This document shows, piece by piece, positions 47,436-58,116 of a DNA stretch of 64,000 nucleotides. Position numbers and translations under genes: made by a program. Location: NCBI GenBank assembly GCA_032358165.1, contig JAALGY010000023.1:186001-250000 (forward strand), given 5' to 3'. Under the pieces are notes generated by a model, which had not been told where the DNA came from, did not search any database, and worked only from the letters and a program-made list of their open reading frames with translations. Origin of the DNA: Diplosphaera chodatii (Eukaryota > Chlorophyta > Trebouxiophyceae > Prasiolales > Stichococcaceae). Every line of letters starts with the position of its first letter. Position 1 is the stretch's first letter.

Positions 47436-50400
47436 TCAGCCCCCCCTGGATGTCCGCAGCCGCTGCACCTGCACCACCCGCCCGTGCCGCTTCCAATAGC
47501 GGGTGCCGCTCCACACGACGCTGGGCGTCAGAAGGGTGTAGGCGGCGCACAGCGGCAGCAGCGCATTGTTCGCCACAAAGCCCGCCCACACCTGCAGCCG
47601 CGGGCATCTGCCTTGATGTGCTGCCCGAGACGGGCACACGCCAAGGCCGCTGTGTGGTGAGGAGCGCAGTGCTGCTCGTCTACCGGAACCATGGATGAGA
47701 CTCTCGAAGCAATCAGACCAGTGTTCCACCTTGGTCCAGCAGAAGGCGGACAGGCGCGCCGGCGATGGGTCTTCAGGGTTTAGCGCGGCCAGCAGCGCCA
47801 GCACAATACCTGCACATGTGTGGAATATCATCAGAGCTCAGCGATCAAGGGACCAGGAGCAAGGCAGCAGGGTCCAGACTGATGCAGCCGACACGGTCAG
47901 CCTGCGCTGGACTGGGTGTGCTGTCCAAAGTCAGACGGTTGCAACCAGCAGCAAAGGCACGGGGCATCGAAGAGCTCGCCCGTCATCCACCGCAGCGCGA
48001 GTGCAGCAATGGCAAAGGCCAGGAGGCAAGCCGCCACGGATGCCGCCGCCGCTGCCGAGCTGCCGTATGATCCAGTGATCGCATCCACCCCGGCGCCTGT
48101 ATCGCAGCAGCAGCTCAAGGATTCAGACTGCCGCACCCGGTATACGAGCTGCAGCAAGCTGTGAGGACACGCTCAGCACAGGGCACACAGCAAGCGTCGC
48201 CACCGCGGGACAGACCCAGTTGAGTCGGCGACGCGGCTGTCGCCGCGCCGCCAAAGCGGGCGAGCCAGTCCCAGGAGGTGCCGGGGCCGCCGTACACCTG
48301 CTGCGTCGGCAGCAGCGCCACCTGGGCGCCCCACACCGCCAGCCGCGCACACGCTGCGGTGCATGACGAACTGCATGTTGACGAGCGCACGTGCCCTCGA
48401 AGTACACTGTGCGGTCTGGCACCTGGGCTCTGGCTGCTCAGGCTGGCGGCACCACAACCGCGGGTGCAGTCTCAACAAGCGCAGGTCGGCAGGCGCACAG
48501 TTGAGCACGAGTGTGGGCAGCCTGGGCGCTAGACTGCGCTGCTCCAGTGCTTCAGCACGGTGCGCTGTCAGCAGCAACTTGCACCGTGCACCTGTGAGCA
48601 GCGGCAGCACCGCGGCCCAGGACAGGTACGCGTGCAGCGCCAGCATGGTGTGGTTCACCCGCCGGTTGTGCGCCGAGGCGTACGTGTCCATGACGAACAG
48701 CTGCCGCCGCAGGTAGTTCCAGTAGGTCGCGAACGGCGGGTCCGCCACCTTGCGCAGCACAGCGCACCACAGCTGACAAGTGAGCCTGCAACAGTGGCCC
48801 GCCAGCAGAGCCCGAACCCAACAGAGTCTGCAGGCTGTCAGGCTGACAGCTTCCGTGTGGGTTGTGGGCATGAGGGTGCGGCCTCGGCATGTCGCCGCAT
48901 GCAGCCTTCACATGACATCCTGCTGCAGGCGCTCACCAGCGTCTGCAGGAAGACCGCCGAGGATGGGCACAGAACAGTCAGCCCGGCCTCCCCGCACTTG
49001 GCCGCAACGATCAGGTCATCCGAGTAGCCGCCCCCGGCCCACGCCTGGACGTCAAAAGACGGCGTCACTGCCCACACCGTCAGACGCATCCTCATGCACA
49101 GTAGGTGTTGCGGCAGGACTGTGAGCGGATGCATAGCAGAGTGCCACACAAGCCTGCGCAAACTGCATGTAGCCTGAACAGGGAGGGCGGCAGCGGGCTG
49201 GAGATCTTGACACGCAGGGGTCAGGCGATGTGAGCACGTTGTGGATGTGGGTGGCTGGGCACCTGCAGTATGCCGTGCATGTTGGACCGGAGCGCATCCG
49301 CGGGAAACAGCATGCAGCCGCCCCACACGAAGCTGGTGCGCTGCCTGCACACCACACATCGGCAGCTGGGCCGTGCTTCCACCGATTCGGCCGACTCGTC
49401 AGGCGCACGATCACTCTGCTGATGAGGCTGTGGCAAGAGGGTGCCAATTGTATGAACAGTGCCAGTAGATCAGTTGGTCAAGTGGGCACCTGATGGAGAA
49501 GGCGATCAGCAGCGGCAGGTGGTACGCCAGCATGCAGTGCGTCAGCATCCCCGCGCCGGCAGGCGGCACGTCGAAGGGGTAGCCTGCAGATGCATGTGAC
49601 AACAGTGCTGATGGCATTTCCAGTGCCAACCCCAGGCGCATGCCTCAAAACATGCCTCATACTGTTGCAGCATCACGCCGCCATGGCGGACTGCCGTGCG
49701 CGCCTCAGCATATGCAATGCCGCATGAATAGTTCAGCATTTGACCCCTCGCCTGTGGCCATGAAGCAGCTGCCATCGGCTGCCAGGCCCGCCACCAACTC
49801 AGCCAGCGCCCCAGGGTGCAGAACGATGTCGTCATCGAGACACAGTATATACTCCGCCGCCTTGCCAGCCGCTTCCACACCCGCCAGAATGCTGCACATC
49901 AGAAAGGAGAGATGTACTGTTGACCGTGCAATTGCATGGATTGTGCCGTGAAAGTGCTGCCACAATCAAGTTTTCCATCAGCCGACAGTCTGCAGTGGTG
50001 ACAGCGGCTGCTGGTAGCAATGCTGATTTCCTGTGCCGCTCACTTGCGGATCTTCTGGCTGCTCTGTCTGGCGTGGGGCGCCACGATGATGCGAGCGTCG
50101 GCGCCCTCGTGCTGCGCAAAGAGCGCCCGCAGCGCAGCGCACGCCGGGTCTGCCGCATCGTCCGCCACGAACAGAAACTCCAGCGGCCCCTCTGAAGCAC
50201 CAGGCACAGGTAGCGGTCGTGCGATGCGCTGCAGCTGCTGCCATTGACAGATGATGACTCCGAAGATGAGCGGGTATTGAAGGCTTAGGATCGTGCGGCT
50301 TTCCACGTGAGCCGCAGTCAGCCTCACCGTAGCGCATCGCGAGCTGCGAGGCCCATGCTGCGCTGCTGTGGGCGCGCTGTCCCTTGACAGGGAGAATGAC

Positions 50401-50799
50401 CGAGACGGCTGGCCAGACTGCGGGTTGTGGGTCCCAGCCACACTTTGCTGCGTCCATTGGCGATGCCACACCGCTGCCGAACTGCTGCTGACCTGCGAAG
50501 CTGCCGTGGCTGCCTCTCCTGCTGACTGGCCGGGGCGGGGCTGCGAGCGCTGCGGACAGCAGCGGCGGCGGCGGCAGACCTGCTGAGACTGCAGCGCCGC
50601 CGTGAACAGGGGGCGCCTTGCCGTCTGCTGCTGCCGCTGCTCGCAGCACCCTGTCCCGAGCAGCGGCCTGCACGCGCCGCAGCTCCCGCAACCGCACGGC
50701 GCCCGACCATATCCAGCCAGCAGCCAGCAGCACGGCAATCACGGCGCTCTGGAACTGCAGGCAGCGGACCACCAACGAAAACTGGTACAGGTGCGTCAT
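47436..50799 (-). CDS. Ceramide glucosyltransferase (GT21 family)
   Basis: Transfers glucose from UDP-glucose to ceramide, making glucosylceramide in ER/Golgi membranes. Exons: 50328-50799, 50044-50191, 49752-49891, 49490-49583, 49263-49344, 48937-49044, 48592-48772, 48204-48353, 47980-48096, 47731/47730-47809, 47436-47591 (the tenth ends at 47730); 575 residues. An N-terminal membrane helix (residues about 9-33) and a Gly/Pro/Ser linker precede the GT core: SVILPVKG, EFLFVADDAADPA, LCLDDDIVLHPG (DDD at 226-228), FMATGYPFDVP, FVWGGCMLFPADALR, GGGYSDDLI and YWNYLRRQLFVMDTY, all GT21 signatures. The C-terminus has further hydrophobic helices and ends with WSGTRYWKRHGRVVQV as in plant enzymes. 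Two introns need GC donors (after 49752 and 47980). Exon 47980-48096 can be skipped without changing frame, so its inclusion is less certain. Confidence 0.88.
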
Positions 50800-51714
50800 G
50801 CATGTGTGAAAGTTTTGATCTGCTTCTTCTAGCGTATTCTAGCGTCTGACGCTCTACTGTGCCAGCAGTAGAAAGTGCCCAGCATGTCTTGCGCACCTGC
50901 ATGAATGTGACCCATCGGTGCGCAAGCCTGATGTTGCACTGAACCAGCGCCGCAGAGAGCCTGTCCGTCCATGGCTGGCCAATCATCAGCAGTTTGACAG
51001 CTGCTCAGTGCGTCTACAAAGCCATGCAGGCGATGTGCTGCGTTTCGAATTGCATGCACACCGCCGCTACTTAAACTTGATCTTGCGCAGAGGTACGATC
51101 TGCTGGTCACCGCTGCAGTGAGCACACCAGTAGCTGTCGGTGAGGCAGTATGGAATGTGCAGAAGCATACTCTGCAATTGACAGAGCGCGTACCTGGCAT
51201 TGTCCCAACAGACTCGGGTGCGGGGGCTGTCAGGGTGCAGAAGGCACAGGTTGCACCCCCGCTGGATTCTGCTGGTGCAGCATTTCGATCGTTGCGGGGG
51301 TCACAACCCGTCCGGCCCCGCACGCAAGCGCAACAGCTCAACAGCTGGCTGCGGAGCGGCACAGGGCGTGTCGGCCGTCACCTAGTTGCGACTCGCGTGC
51401 CAAGCCGACGCACTTGCCGGCTGGTTTCTGACAGTTTCGCAGTCAGGTAACAACACGCAAGATCCATCTTTGCAGCGGCTCTGCACGTGTGTTCACGTCA
51501 ACTGAAAGCTCTGCGCCGTCTTGTGGCCCCGCAAAGCAAGTCTGCAAGGTGTCGTCGCAAAAGGGCGGGGCCAGTTTGGTGACATCCCAAGGGTGAAGAG
51601 TTGTTGCCTGTGCTCCTGTACCCAGCTTCGGTGATCGACGCCGTTTCAACGTGAGGTACAGGAACCATCAGGTACAAGGTCTGCAGGGGCTACGGCAGCC
51701 CGTCAGCTGACAGC
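50800..51714. other. Divergent intergenic region between GT21 and ARID-HMG
   Basis: About 0.9 kb from which the two genes are transcribed outward. No coding-like frame with splice support, no RNA gene and no clear TATA box. Presumably two promoters and leaders. Confidence 0.45.
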
Positions 51715-54700
51715 ATGGCGGCGGCAACGGCTGCGGTGCCGGACACCGCCACTGCCGAGCCTGCAGCAGCTCAAACTGCAGCGACTCCAGAGGTGAAGCA
51801 CCCGTGGGTACCATTGAACGTGCGGTGGCAACAAGTTCTGAGCGTGATCCGTCCGATCGCACGTCAGCCATGCACTGTGGTGATTTTTAGCGCCCAAGCT
51901 TGGCGCTACAGCTGTCGAGGGGGGAAGCCATTACTTTGAGCCTAATTCTCCAGCACCCCGTCCCTGACTTCGTCAAATTTCGCAATAGCAGTGTGACCCT
52001 GATCCAGAAGATCGTATGCCAATGGCCTGTTCGGCAACGGTTCATGTGCATTCACTGCAGCGCTCCGGCCCCCGGACAACGGCGCAGCCATCAGGACCGA
52101 CGTCGCCGCTGCCGCTGCCGTTGCAGCTGCTGCCGCCGGCGCAGGGCGCAGCGCAGCAGCCACCGCAGCAGCAGGGCCTCCAGGTGCTGCCGCTGCAGCC
52201 GGCTGTGCAGCAGCAACTGCCCTTGCCGGCGACGGTGGCGCGGCCGGCCCTGGCGCCACAGCCGCGGCCGCAATCGCTGCCGCTGCCCCTCGCACACCCG
52301 CTGATCGCACGGCCGCCGGTGCCGCACTACCCCGTGCCAATTGCCACCCAGGAGCAGGTGGGCAGGACAGCCAACGTTATGCGTTGCATTGAGAATACCG
52401 GCACCAAACCCTAGACCACAACGCGAGAAAGGTCATAACAGGGAGGCTGGCAAAACCCTTCAACCAGGTATATTGTCGTCCTTCATTGCCTATAGGTGGT
52501 GGCAGATGCCGAGCTGTTCCACGCGGCGCTGGTGCACCTGCGCACGGCGCTCAACATCACTGAGAAGGTGAAATCCTTAGCAGACATGTCCGCTGGAAGC
52601 CAAACCCTGCTGGACGGCAGCAGCATTCATGTCTCAACTGAAAATGATGCTGGAGCAAGTGGGGCTGGCTGACAGCGTGTGTCGGCTGCGCAGGTGCCCA
52701 AGGTGGGCGGCCGGCAGCTGGACCTGCACGTGCTGTACTGCAGCGTGACGGCGCTCGGCGGCTGCGACAGCGTCATCGCCCGCAAGCAGTGGCGGGTGGG
52801 CCAGCCCCTGCTCTGTGGTGCACTGACTTTGAGCTGGGACAATGTTGATCTAGCGCGCAGTAGCGAGTGATGTCATCGAGGTGGTGTTGATGGATCCAGA
52901 CGAATGCAGCCCACGGTACCTGCTGGTGTGTGCTGGGTCTTGTGAACCCGCCGTGCACATCCGCAGGACGCCGCCAAGCCCTTCGGCTTCCCCGACACGC
53001 TCACGGCGGCGTCGTATGTGCTGCGGCGGGCGTACGCGCAGCTGCTGTGGGACTTTGAGCAGGTGCGGAAAACCCAAAAAAAGGGCAGAAGGCAGTTTGC
53101 AGCTGCACCGTGCATCCTGTCCACAGCACCCGCCCTCTGCCGTCCCGGTGCTGGCGTAGCACCCATGCTGGGTAGCCATGTAGTTGCCGGACTGCTGAGC
53201 TCCTACTTGCTCTGCTCTATGAATGGAAATCGCGTGCTTCAACAGGTGTACTTCTTCCGGCGCACGGGGCCGCGCATCGAGCCGCCAGTCGAAGCAACAC
53301 GGGTGATCCTCTCTCCCTGTGCACTCTGCTACAGTGACACCGCCACACTCAGTTGCAGGATGCACACACAGCAGGCATGATGGTCCACTGCCATCTGCGC
53401 TTGGTGGTGTCCGACAGCCCGCTTCCGCTGCACTTCCGCTGCACCCAGTGCACCCTGAAGCACGCAAACCCCACTGGCATGACGGTCCGGAGCACTGTGC
53501 AGGGCTCGCCGATGGGTGCAGCGAACGGCGCCTCGCCGAGCAGGCCCGAGTCCGCGAACAAGCGGCCGCGGACGCTGCCGCCTGCAGCGGCGGCCCCCGC
53601 CGCCGCCGCCGCCGCCTCGGCCGCCGCTGCGGCGGCCATGCCGCCGGCAGCCGCTGCGCTGCCGGCGCCCGCCAGCATCCTGATCCCGGCTTCCACGCCG
53701 CCGCTGGTGGCCTACGCCACAGGTGCGCGCGGCGCATGCTGGCAGTCAGCTTGGCAACCACAGCTTTTCCCGCAGCTCTTGCATGACATTGGACCAGGCT
53801 TTCGTCGTGCAGATCCACACGAGATGTCGACTTGTGCTGTGTAGGATAGAATGCCAGCACTGGCCTGCCGTCGCGTCCAGTGCAGCAGCTTCACGTCTCT
53901 CATGTGCTACAGGGCCGGCGCCGGCGGTCCGGCCAGCAGTGGGGGCGCAGGGCTCCGTTCGCATCGACGCCCGCATGGACGCCGGGTACTTCTGCACCGT
54001 CTCCGTCGGCGGCCAGGAGTTCAGAGGTGAGGACATAGGCCTGGTCTCAATGACCACTGTGCTGGCAGTCTTGACAGGCCCTCATGTGCAGGCAGGCTCA
54101 CAGACCAGCCTGGTGCACTGACGACATGTCTTGGCTGCAGGGCTGCTGTACTACCAGCCAGAGACGCGGCAGCAGATGCTTCCGCAGCCGGCGCAGCTGC
54201 CGCTGCCGCTGCCGCAGCTGCAGCCGCGGCCTGCGGCGACGCCCGCCGCCCCCGCTGCGCAGCCCACCGCAGTGACACCAGGTGCTTGGCAATTCCCAGC
54301 TCTGTATGTTCTGTATGTTGTGTGTCTCATCAGCAGCTGACAGACCCATCGTACATGAGCACTGTCTGCACAGTCGTCACCCGGCTCACAGCCAGGAGCA
54401 TGGTGCGCAGCGGGCAGCCCGCCCTGCAGCCTACTCACCATGATGTTCCCATCGACATGCCATCGGCTCTGTCGCAGTGGCAGAAGTAGTGACCTTTACA
54501 TGTTGACGCAGGCACAGCGCTGGTGGCGGTCGCTGCGGCGCCGGCCGCGCCGCCGATCCCCCCGGCGGAGCTGCCGAAGAGGGGCCCGGGCCGCCCCAAG
54601 CGCTCCCGCGACCCCGAGGAGCCCAAACCCAACAAGGTGCGGCATCCCAGGCATGTTGAGCCCGTAGCCGGTCACTGAGCTAAGGTTTATGTGCACATCA

Positions 54701-57700
54701 CGAACCTGCCGCCCCTCAAATTCTCAAGCTCTCACCGAGGACTGCAGCCTTGCCGTGTGACCCACCGCACAATGTCAACCTTTTGCATATGCGTGTCCCG
54801 GGCGTTGCTGAGGTCGAGCGCGTGCTGCACCCTGTAGCTGCCCTTCAACTACTTCAGCGTGGATGCGAGGCCGCGCGCTAAGGCGGCGCACCCCGAGATG
54901 GGCCACATTGACATCACCAAAAAGGGTGCGCACCCCTCCTGCATTCTGCCTGCAGATTGGTGCAGCAAGCACACGCGCTTCGGTCGCTGGAGCAGCTCAC
55001 AATGAGCGTATGTGTCCCGCCCTGCAGTGGGGGAGATGTGGCAGACGGCGACGGAGGCTGAGAAGGCGCCCTATGTGGCGCTGTCCGAAGCCGACAAGGA
55101 GCGGTACCATGCCGAGCTGGCTGCCTACAAGCAGCGGTACGGTTTGCCTGTCACCTGCACGTCTTGGTACAGCAGGGAGTCCTGACTTGCGGCCCGGAAA
55201 CAGGGCGCGCTTGCACGGTTGAAACCACAGAGAGTTGCATCATGCTGCTGTACCGTTGGGGTGCAAGGGGTGCTTCATGTGCTGATCAACATGCCAAGTT
55301 GTATCTGCGGAGCCATCTGCCCTGCCAGCACATTAAAAACGCGGCCGTGCCGACTGCAGGTTGGAGGCCAAGCAAGTGCAGCAGCCGGCGGAGGTACCGG
55401 CAGTAGCCCCTGTAGCAGATGCTGCCGGCGGGCCTGCAGCAGATGCGGCTGAAGCCGGGGGCGCTGAGGCGTACGCACCGCCGCAGCAGTCGCTGCCACA
55501 GCAGGCCCAAGAGGTGCTGCCTGGCAGTTGTGTAGTGCATGCCTGTCATGCCGCTCCAATGTCTACATCGTTGCAACACACCTCAATGTCAAGTACCGTG
55601 TGCCATAAGCAGCAGAGAAGGCATGCTTGATCGCATCCTAACTCTCTGTAACGCAGCACGCCCTCAACAGGCAAACCCTTGCTAGCATCTGTGATCACGG
55701 GTGCAAACGGCGCATCAACTGCGCTAACTCAGTGTACTCATTCAGCAAACACATGATCATCCTTGCTGCCCGCAGGCTCAAGAAACGCTCGACGACAACT
55801 CGATGTACGCTCAGCTGACAATGTGACAGCCGGAAGAAGTTTGTGCCGCCGCGCCTGCAAGCCGACCGCACATGCGCATCTGCGCAAGCATCATCATGTC
55901 TGCAGAGTCTGTGCTTCGCATGCACAACGCAGCAGCCGTGATCGCTGACGTGCAGGGCTCAGGAGTAAACTGTACGGTCCTCTTTGTTGCATGGGACCAA
56001 ACACCATATCTGAAGACTGACCCGGCATGCTCTTGTGCACTGATGCTGTTGCTGGTGGTTTGAGCCTTTGAGGTTGCCCTGCTTGATGTGGTGGTCTGGA
56101 GAACAGACGGCAAGTCTTCGCATCGGCAGGTACCAGAGCACACACGTACTGCGGTGCGAGCACTGCAAATGTCAGCATCTTCAGTCAAGGGCGAGGTTGC
56201 CTGCCTTCTTGACTTTAGAGGCTGCTTTGTCACACAGCTCTTTGGCCACCGCTGGATGTTCCGCCGTCTGGGACGAGCACAGTGTCTCGTGTCATCAGGC
56301 CTCACAGCTGTCTACCAAGCGTCACACGTGGCTACTCATCATGAGCAGTCGACTTACAGCTGCCGGTTGGCATGTCAATCTGTTGGATGCCCGACATGGC
56401 CATGCCTGCTTCGGCCGGCCATGCCGCAGTCGCCGATGCCCCTGTAACCCCAGCAGCGTCGACATTTTCGGTGACATGCATCCGTGGGGCCTCACTACAA
56501 AAGTACCGGTGTTGTTCTCACTGCTGCTGCTGATTGCCACTGCGGCAAGCAGCTGCTGCAGTTTTGGCTCTGAGCTGGTGGTCATCGATGCCACAAGCGA
56601 TTCCATTCCAGGCACGCCGCATCTGTCTCAACTGCACGTCCGCTTTGTGTGCAGTGCACGGTGCCAATGGAAGCAATGAGCCCTCAAGTCTTTTCGAGGA
56701 GCGAACTCACCTGCATTGGAGTCGCATATTTGCTTGAGTATGACTGAAAACTGTCTGAATGTACCTGGTATGGTGCGCTTCAGGCCGCTCAGGACAGCAG
56801 CAACATGCGCGGCGGCTGCAGCAGGCATCCGCCGTCGCAGGCCCTGGCGGCGCGACCGCCATTGCCAATGGTATTGCTGCTGCAGCGGGGGTGACGACAC
56901 TTCTGCCCTTGCCGCCGCCGCCGCCGCCGCCGCCACCATCTGCATTGTTCCAGCAGCCCATTGAGCCGCTGCCGCCTGCGCAGCTTGCTGCACAGCCATC
57001 ATTCCTGCCGCTGCAGCTGCCGCCGCCGCGTTTACCCTTCCCAGTGCCCGCCTCCGAGGCTGCCCCGCCCCCCATGCAGCTGCTCATCGCCTCCCCGCCG
57101 CCCCCTGCGCCCCCTCCGCTGCCGGCCCCCACGCCGGCGCCGACAGCGCTGCCGGTTCTGCTGCGCATCACCCCGGTCCCCACGGCAGCGCCAACTGCCG
57201 AGCCGACCGCCGCCACCCTGGCCCCAGCGAAGCCGCCTACTTTAGCCCCCACGCCTCCGCCAACACCCGCACCGACGGCATTCCAGGAGCAGTTCCAGCT
57301 GAGGCTGCAGCCGCAGCCACCAACCAGCCCCCAGCCAACGACAGCACCAACAGCAGCCCCGGCTGCAGCGCCGACGTCCTCCCCCACTCAGGCGCCCACT
57401 TCAGCTCCGACTGAGGCGCCTACACCACCAACTGCTGCACCAGTGTCGGGAGCCCCTGCACCATCTACCGTGTCGCCGACGGTGGCTGCTCTGCTTGCCA
57501 TCACGCGTGAGAACAGCGGCAAGATGTCAGGTGCCATCCAGTATAGTGCTGCGCCATGCTCTGGACGCGTTTTGACGAGTGGCCTGCGGCAGTGCAGTGC
57601 ACCCACATGTGCACATCTGGCAGCTGAGCCGAGCCGCAAAACTCAACCTGGCATTCTGCTGACATAGATACTCTGAATTGTTCTACAGGGCATCCTCCGC

Positions 57701-57720
57701 CGCCTTCGCGTGGCGGTTGA
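51715..57720 (+). CDS. ARID-HMG box DNA-binding protein with AT-hook (HMGB9/15-like)
   Basis: Nuclear DNA-binding protein of the plant ARID-HMG class, which binds AT-rich DNA and chromatin. Exons: 51715-51792, 52061-52357, 52496-52567, 52694-52795, 52967-53062, 53246-53302, 53359-53722, 53913-54026, 54141-54281, 54512-54636, 54838-54925, 55028-55136, 55360-55513, 56822-57530, 57689-57720; 845 residues. Pro/Gln-rich N-terminus; ARID at about 126-225 (FHAALVHLRTALN, VGGRQLDLHVLY, GGCDSVIARKQWR, YAQLLWDFEQ); Ala-rich linker; the ARID-HMG-specific block VRIDARMDAGYFCTV with RGLLYY; AT-hook KRGPGRPKR at 463-471; HMG box about 482-550 (FNYFSVDARPRAK, GEMWQTATEAEKAPY, YHAELAAYKQR). The last two exons add a 246-residue Pro/Thr/Ala-rich tail. 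They are phase-compatible but lie beyond a 1.3 kb intron and a possible early end at 55630, so their membership is less sure. Confidence 0.82.
55514..56821 (+). other. 1.3 kb putative intron of ARID-HMG with an early stop and polyadenylation signal
   Basis: The longest intron of this gene. Reading through the donor at 55513 gives 38 more codons and a TGA at 55628-55630. Frames of up to about 200 codons later in the interval (for example around 56068-56679 plus) have no domain or splice support. No mobile-element ends seen. Confidence 0.45.
55647..55651 (+). terminator. Possible proximal polyadenylation signal (TGTAA) in ARID-HMG
   Basis: TGTAA 17 bases after the read-through stop at 55630. 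If used, it would give a short isoform ending just after the HMG box. Confidence 0.3.
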
Positions 57721-57915
57721 AGCCGTGAGCAAAGCATGCAGGAAGGTAGAGAGCACTTGGTGTCAGGATGACTTAACATCAGGGGTTTGATGGCTTGTGC
57801 CTGGCATATTGTCACAGACAAAATAAAGCGGCGTTACCGCCTGTGCCACAATGCTGAGCTTCATTCCCGTTTCACGTTATGGTACAAAGACAATAGTGGG
57901 AATGCATAGCCTCAA

Positions 57916-57920
57916 TGTAA
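57916..57920 (+). terminator. Distal polyadenylation signal (TGTAA) of ARID-HMG
   Basis: TGTAA 196 bases after the predicted stop at 57720. An AATAAA-like stretch near 57,820 is also present but is not the usual algal signal. Confidence 0.45.
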
Positions 57921-58013
57921 TGATGCAGCAAGACAGATACACATACAGGGCACTACCCGCAGCTGTGGGAGATGAATGCTTATTCTCCTCAGCAACTCCA
58001 ACCACACCATTTG

Positions 58014-58018
58014 TTACA
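58014..58018 (-). terminator. Polyadenylation signal (TGTAA) of the SHPRH-like gene
   Basis: TTACA on the plus strand, 99 bases beyond the predicted minus-strand stop at 58117. Transcripts of the convergent ARID-HMG and SHPRH-like genes end within about 100 bases of each other. Confidence 0.5.
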
Positions 58019-58116
58019 TGTGTGCTGTGTCGACAACAACACAGACACAGCCCTGACTATATAGAATACCGTGACAGCAGCCTGCAAGCTGCAATTAATG
58101 GCATGCGCCACTCTTC

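Noticed and set aside
51942..52340. Ala-rich minus-strand frame opposite ARID-HMG exon 2
   Set aside because: It is the complement of a Pro/Gln/Leu-rich coding exon that fits splice phases on the plus strand; low-complexity complement frames stay open by chance.
56068..56679. 203-codon open frame inside the large ARID-HMG intron
   Set aside because: No ATG start at its beginning and no recognisable motif; composition matches intron sequence.
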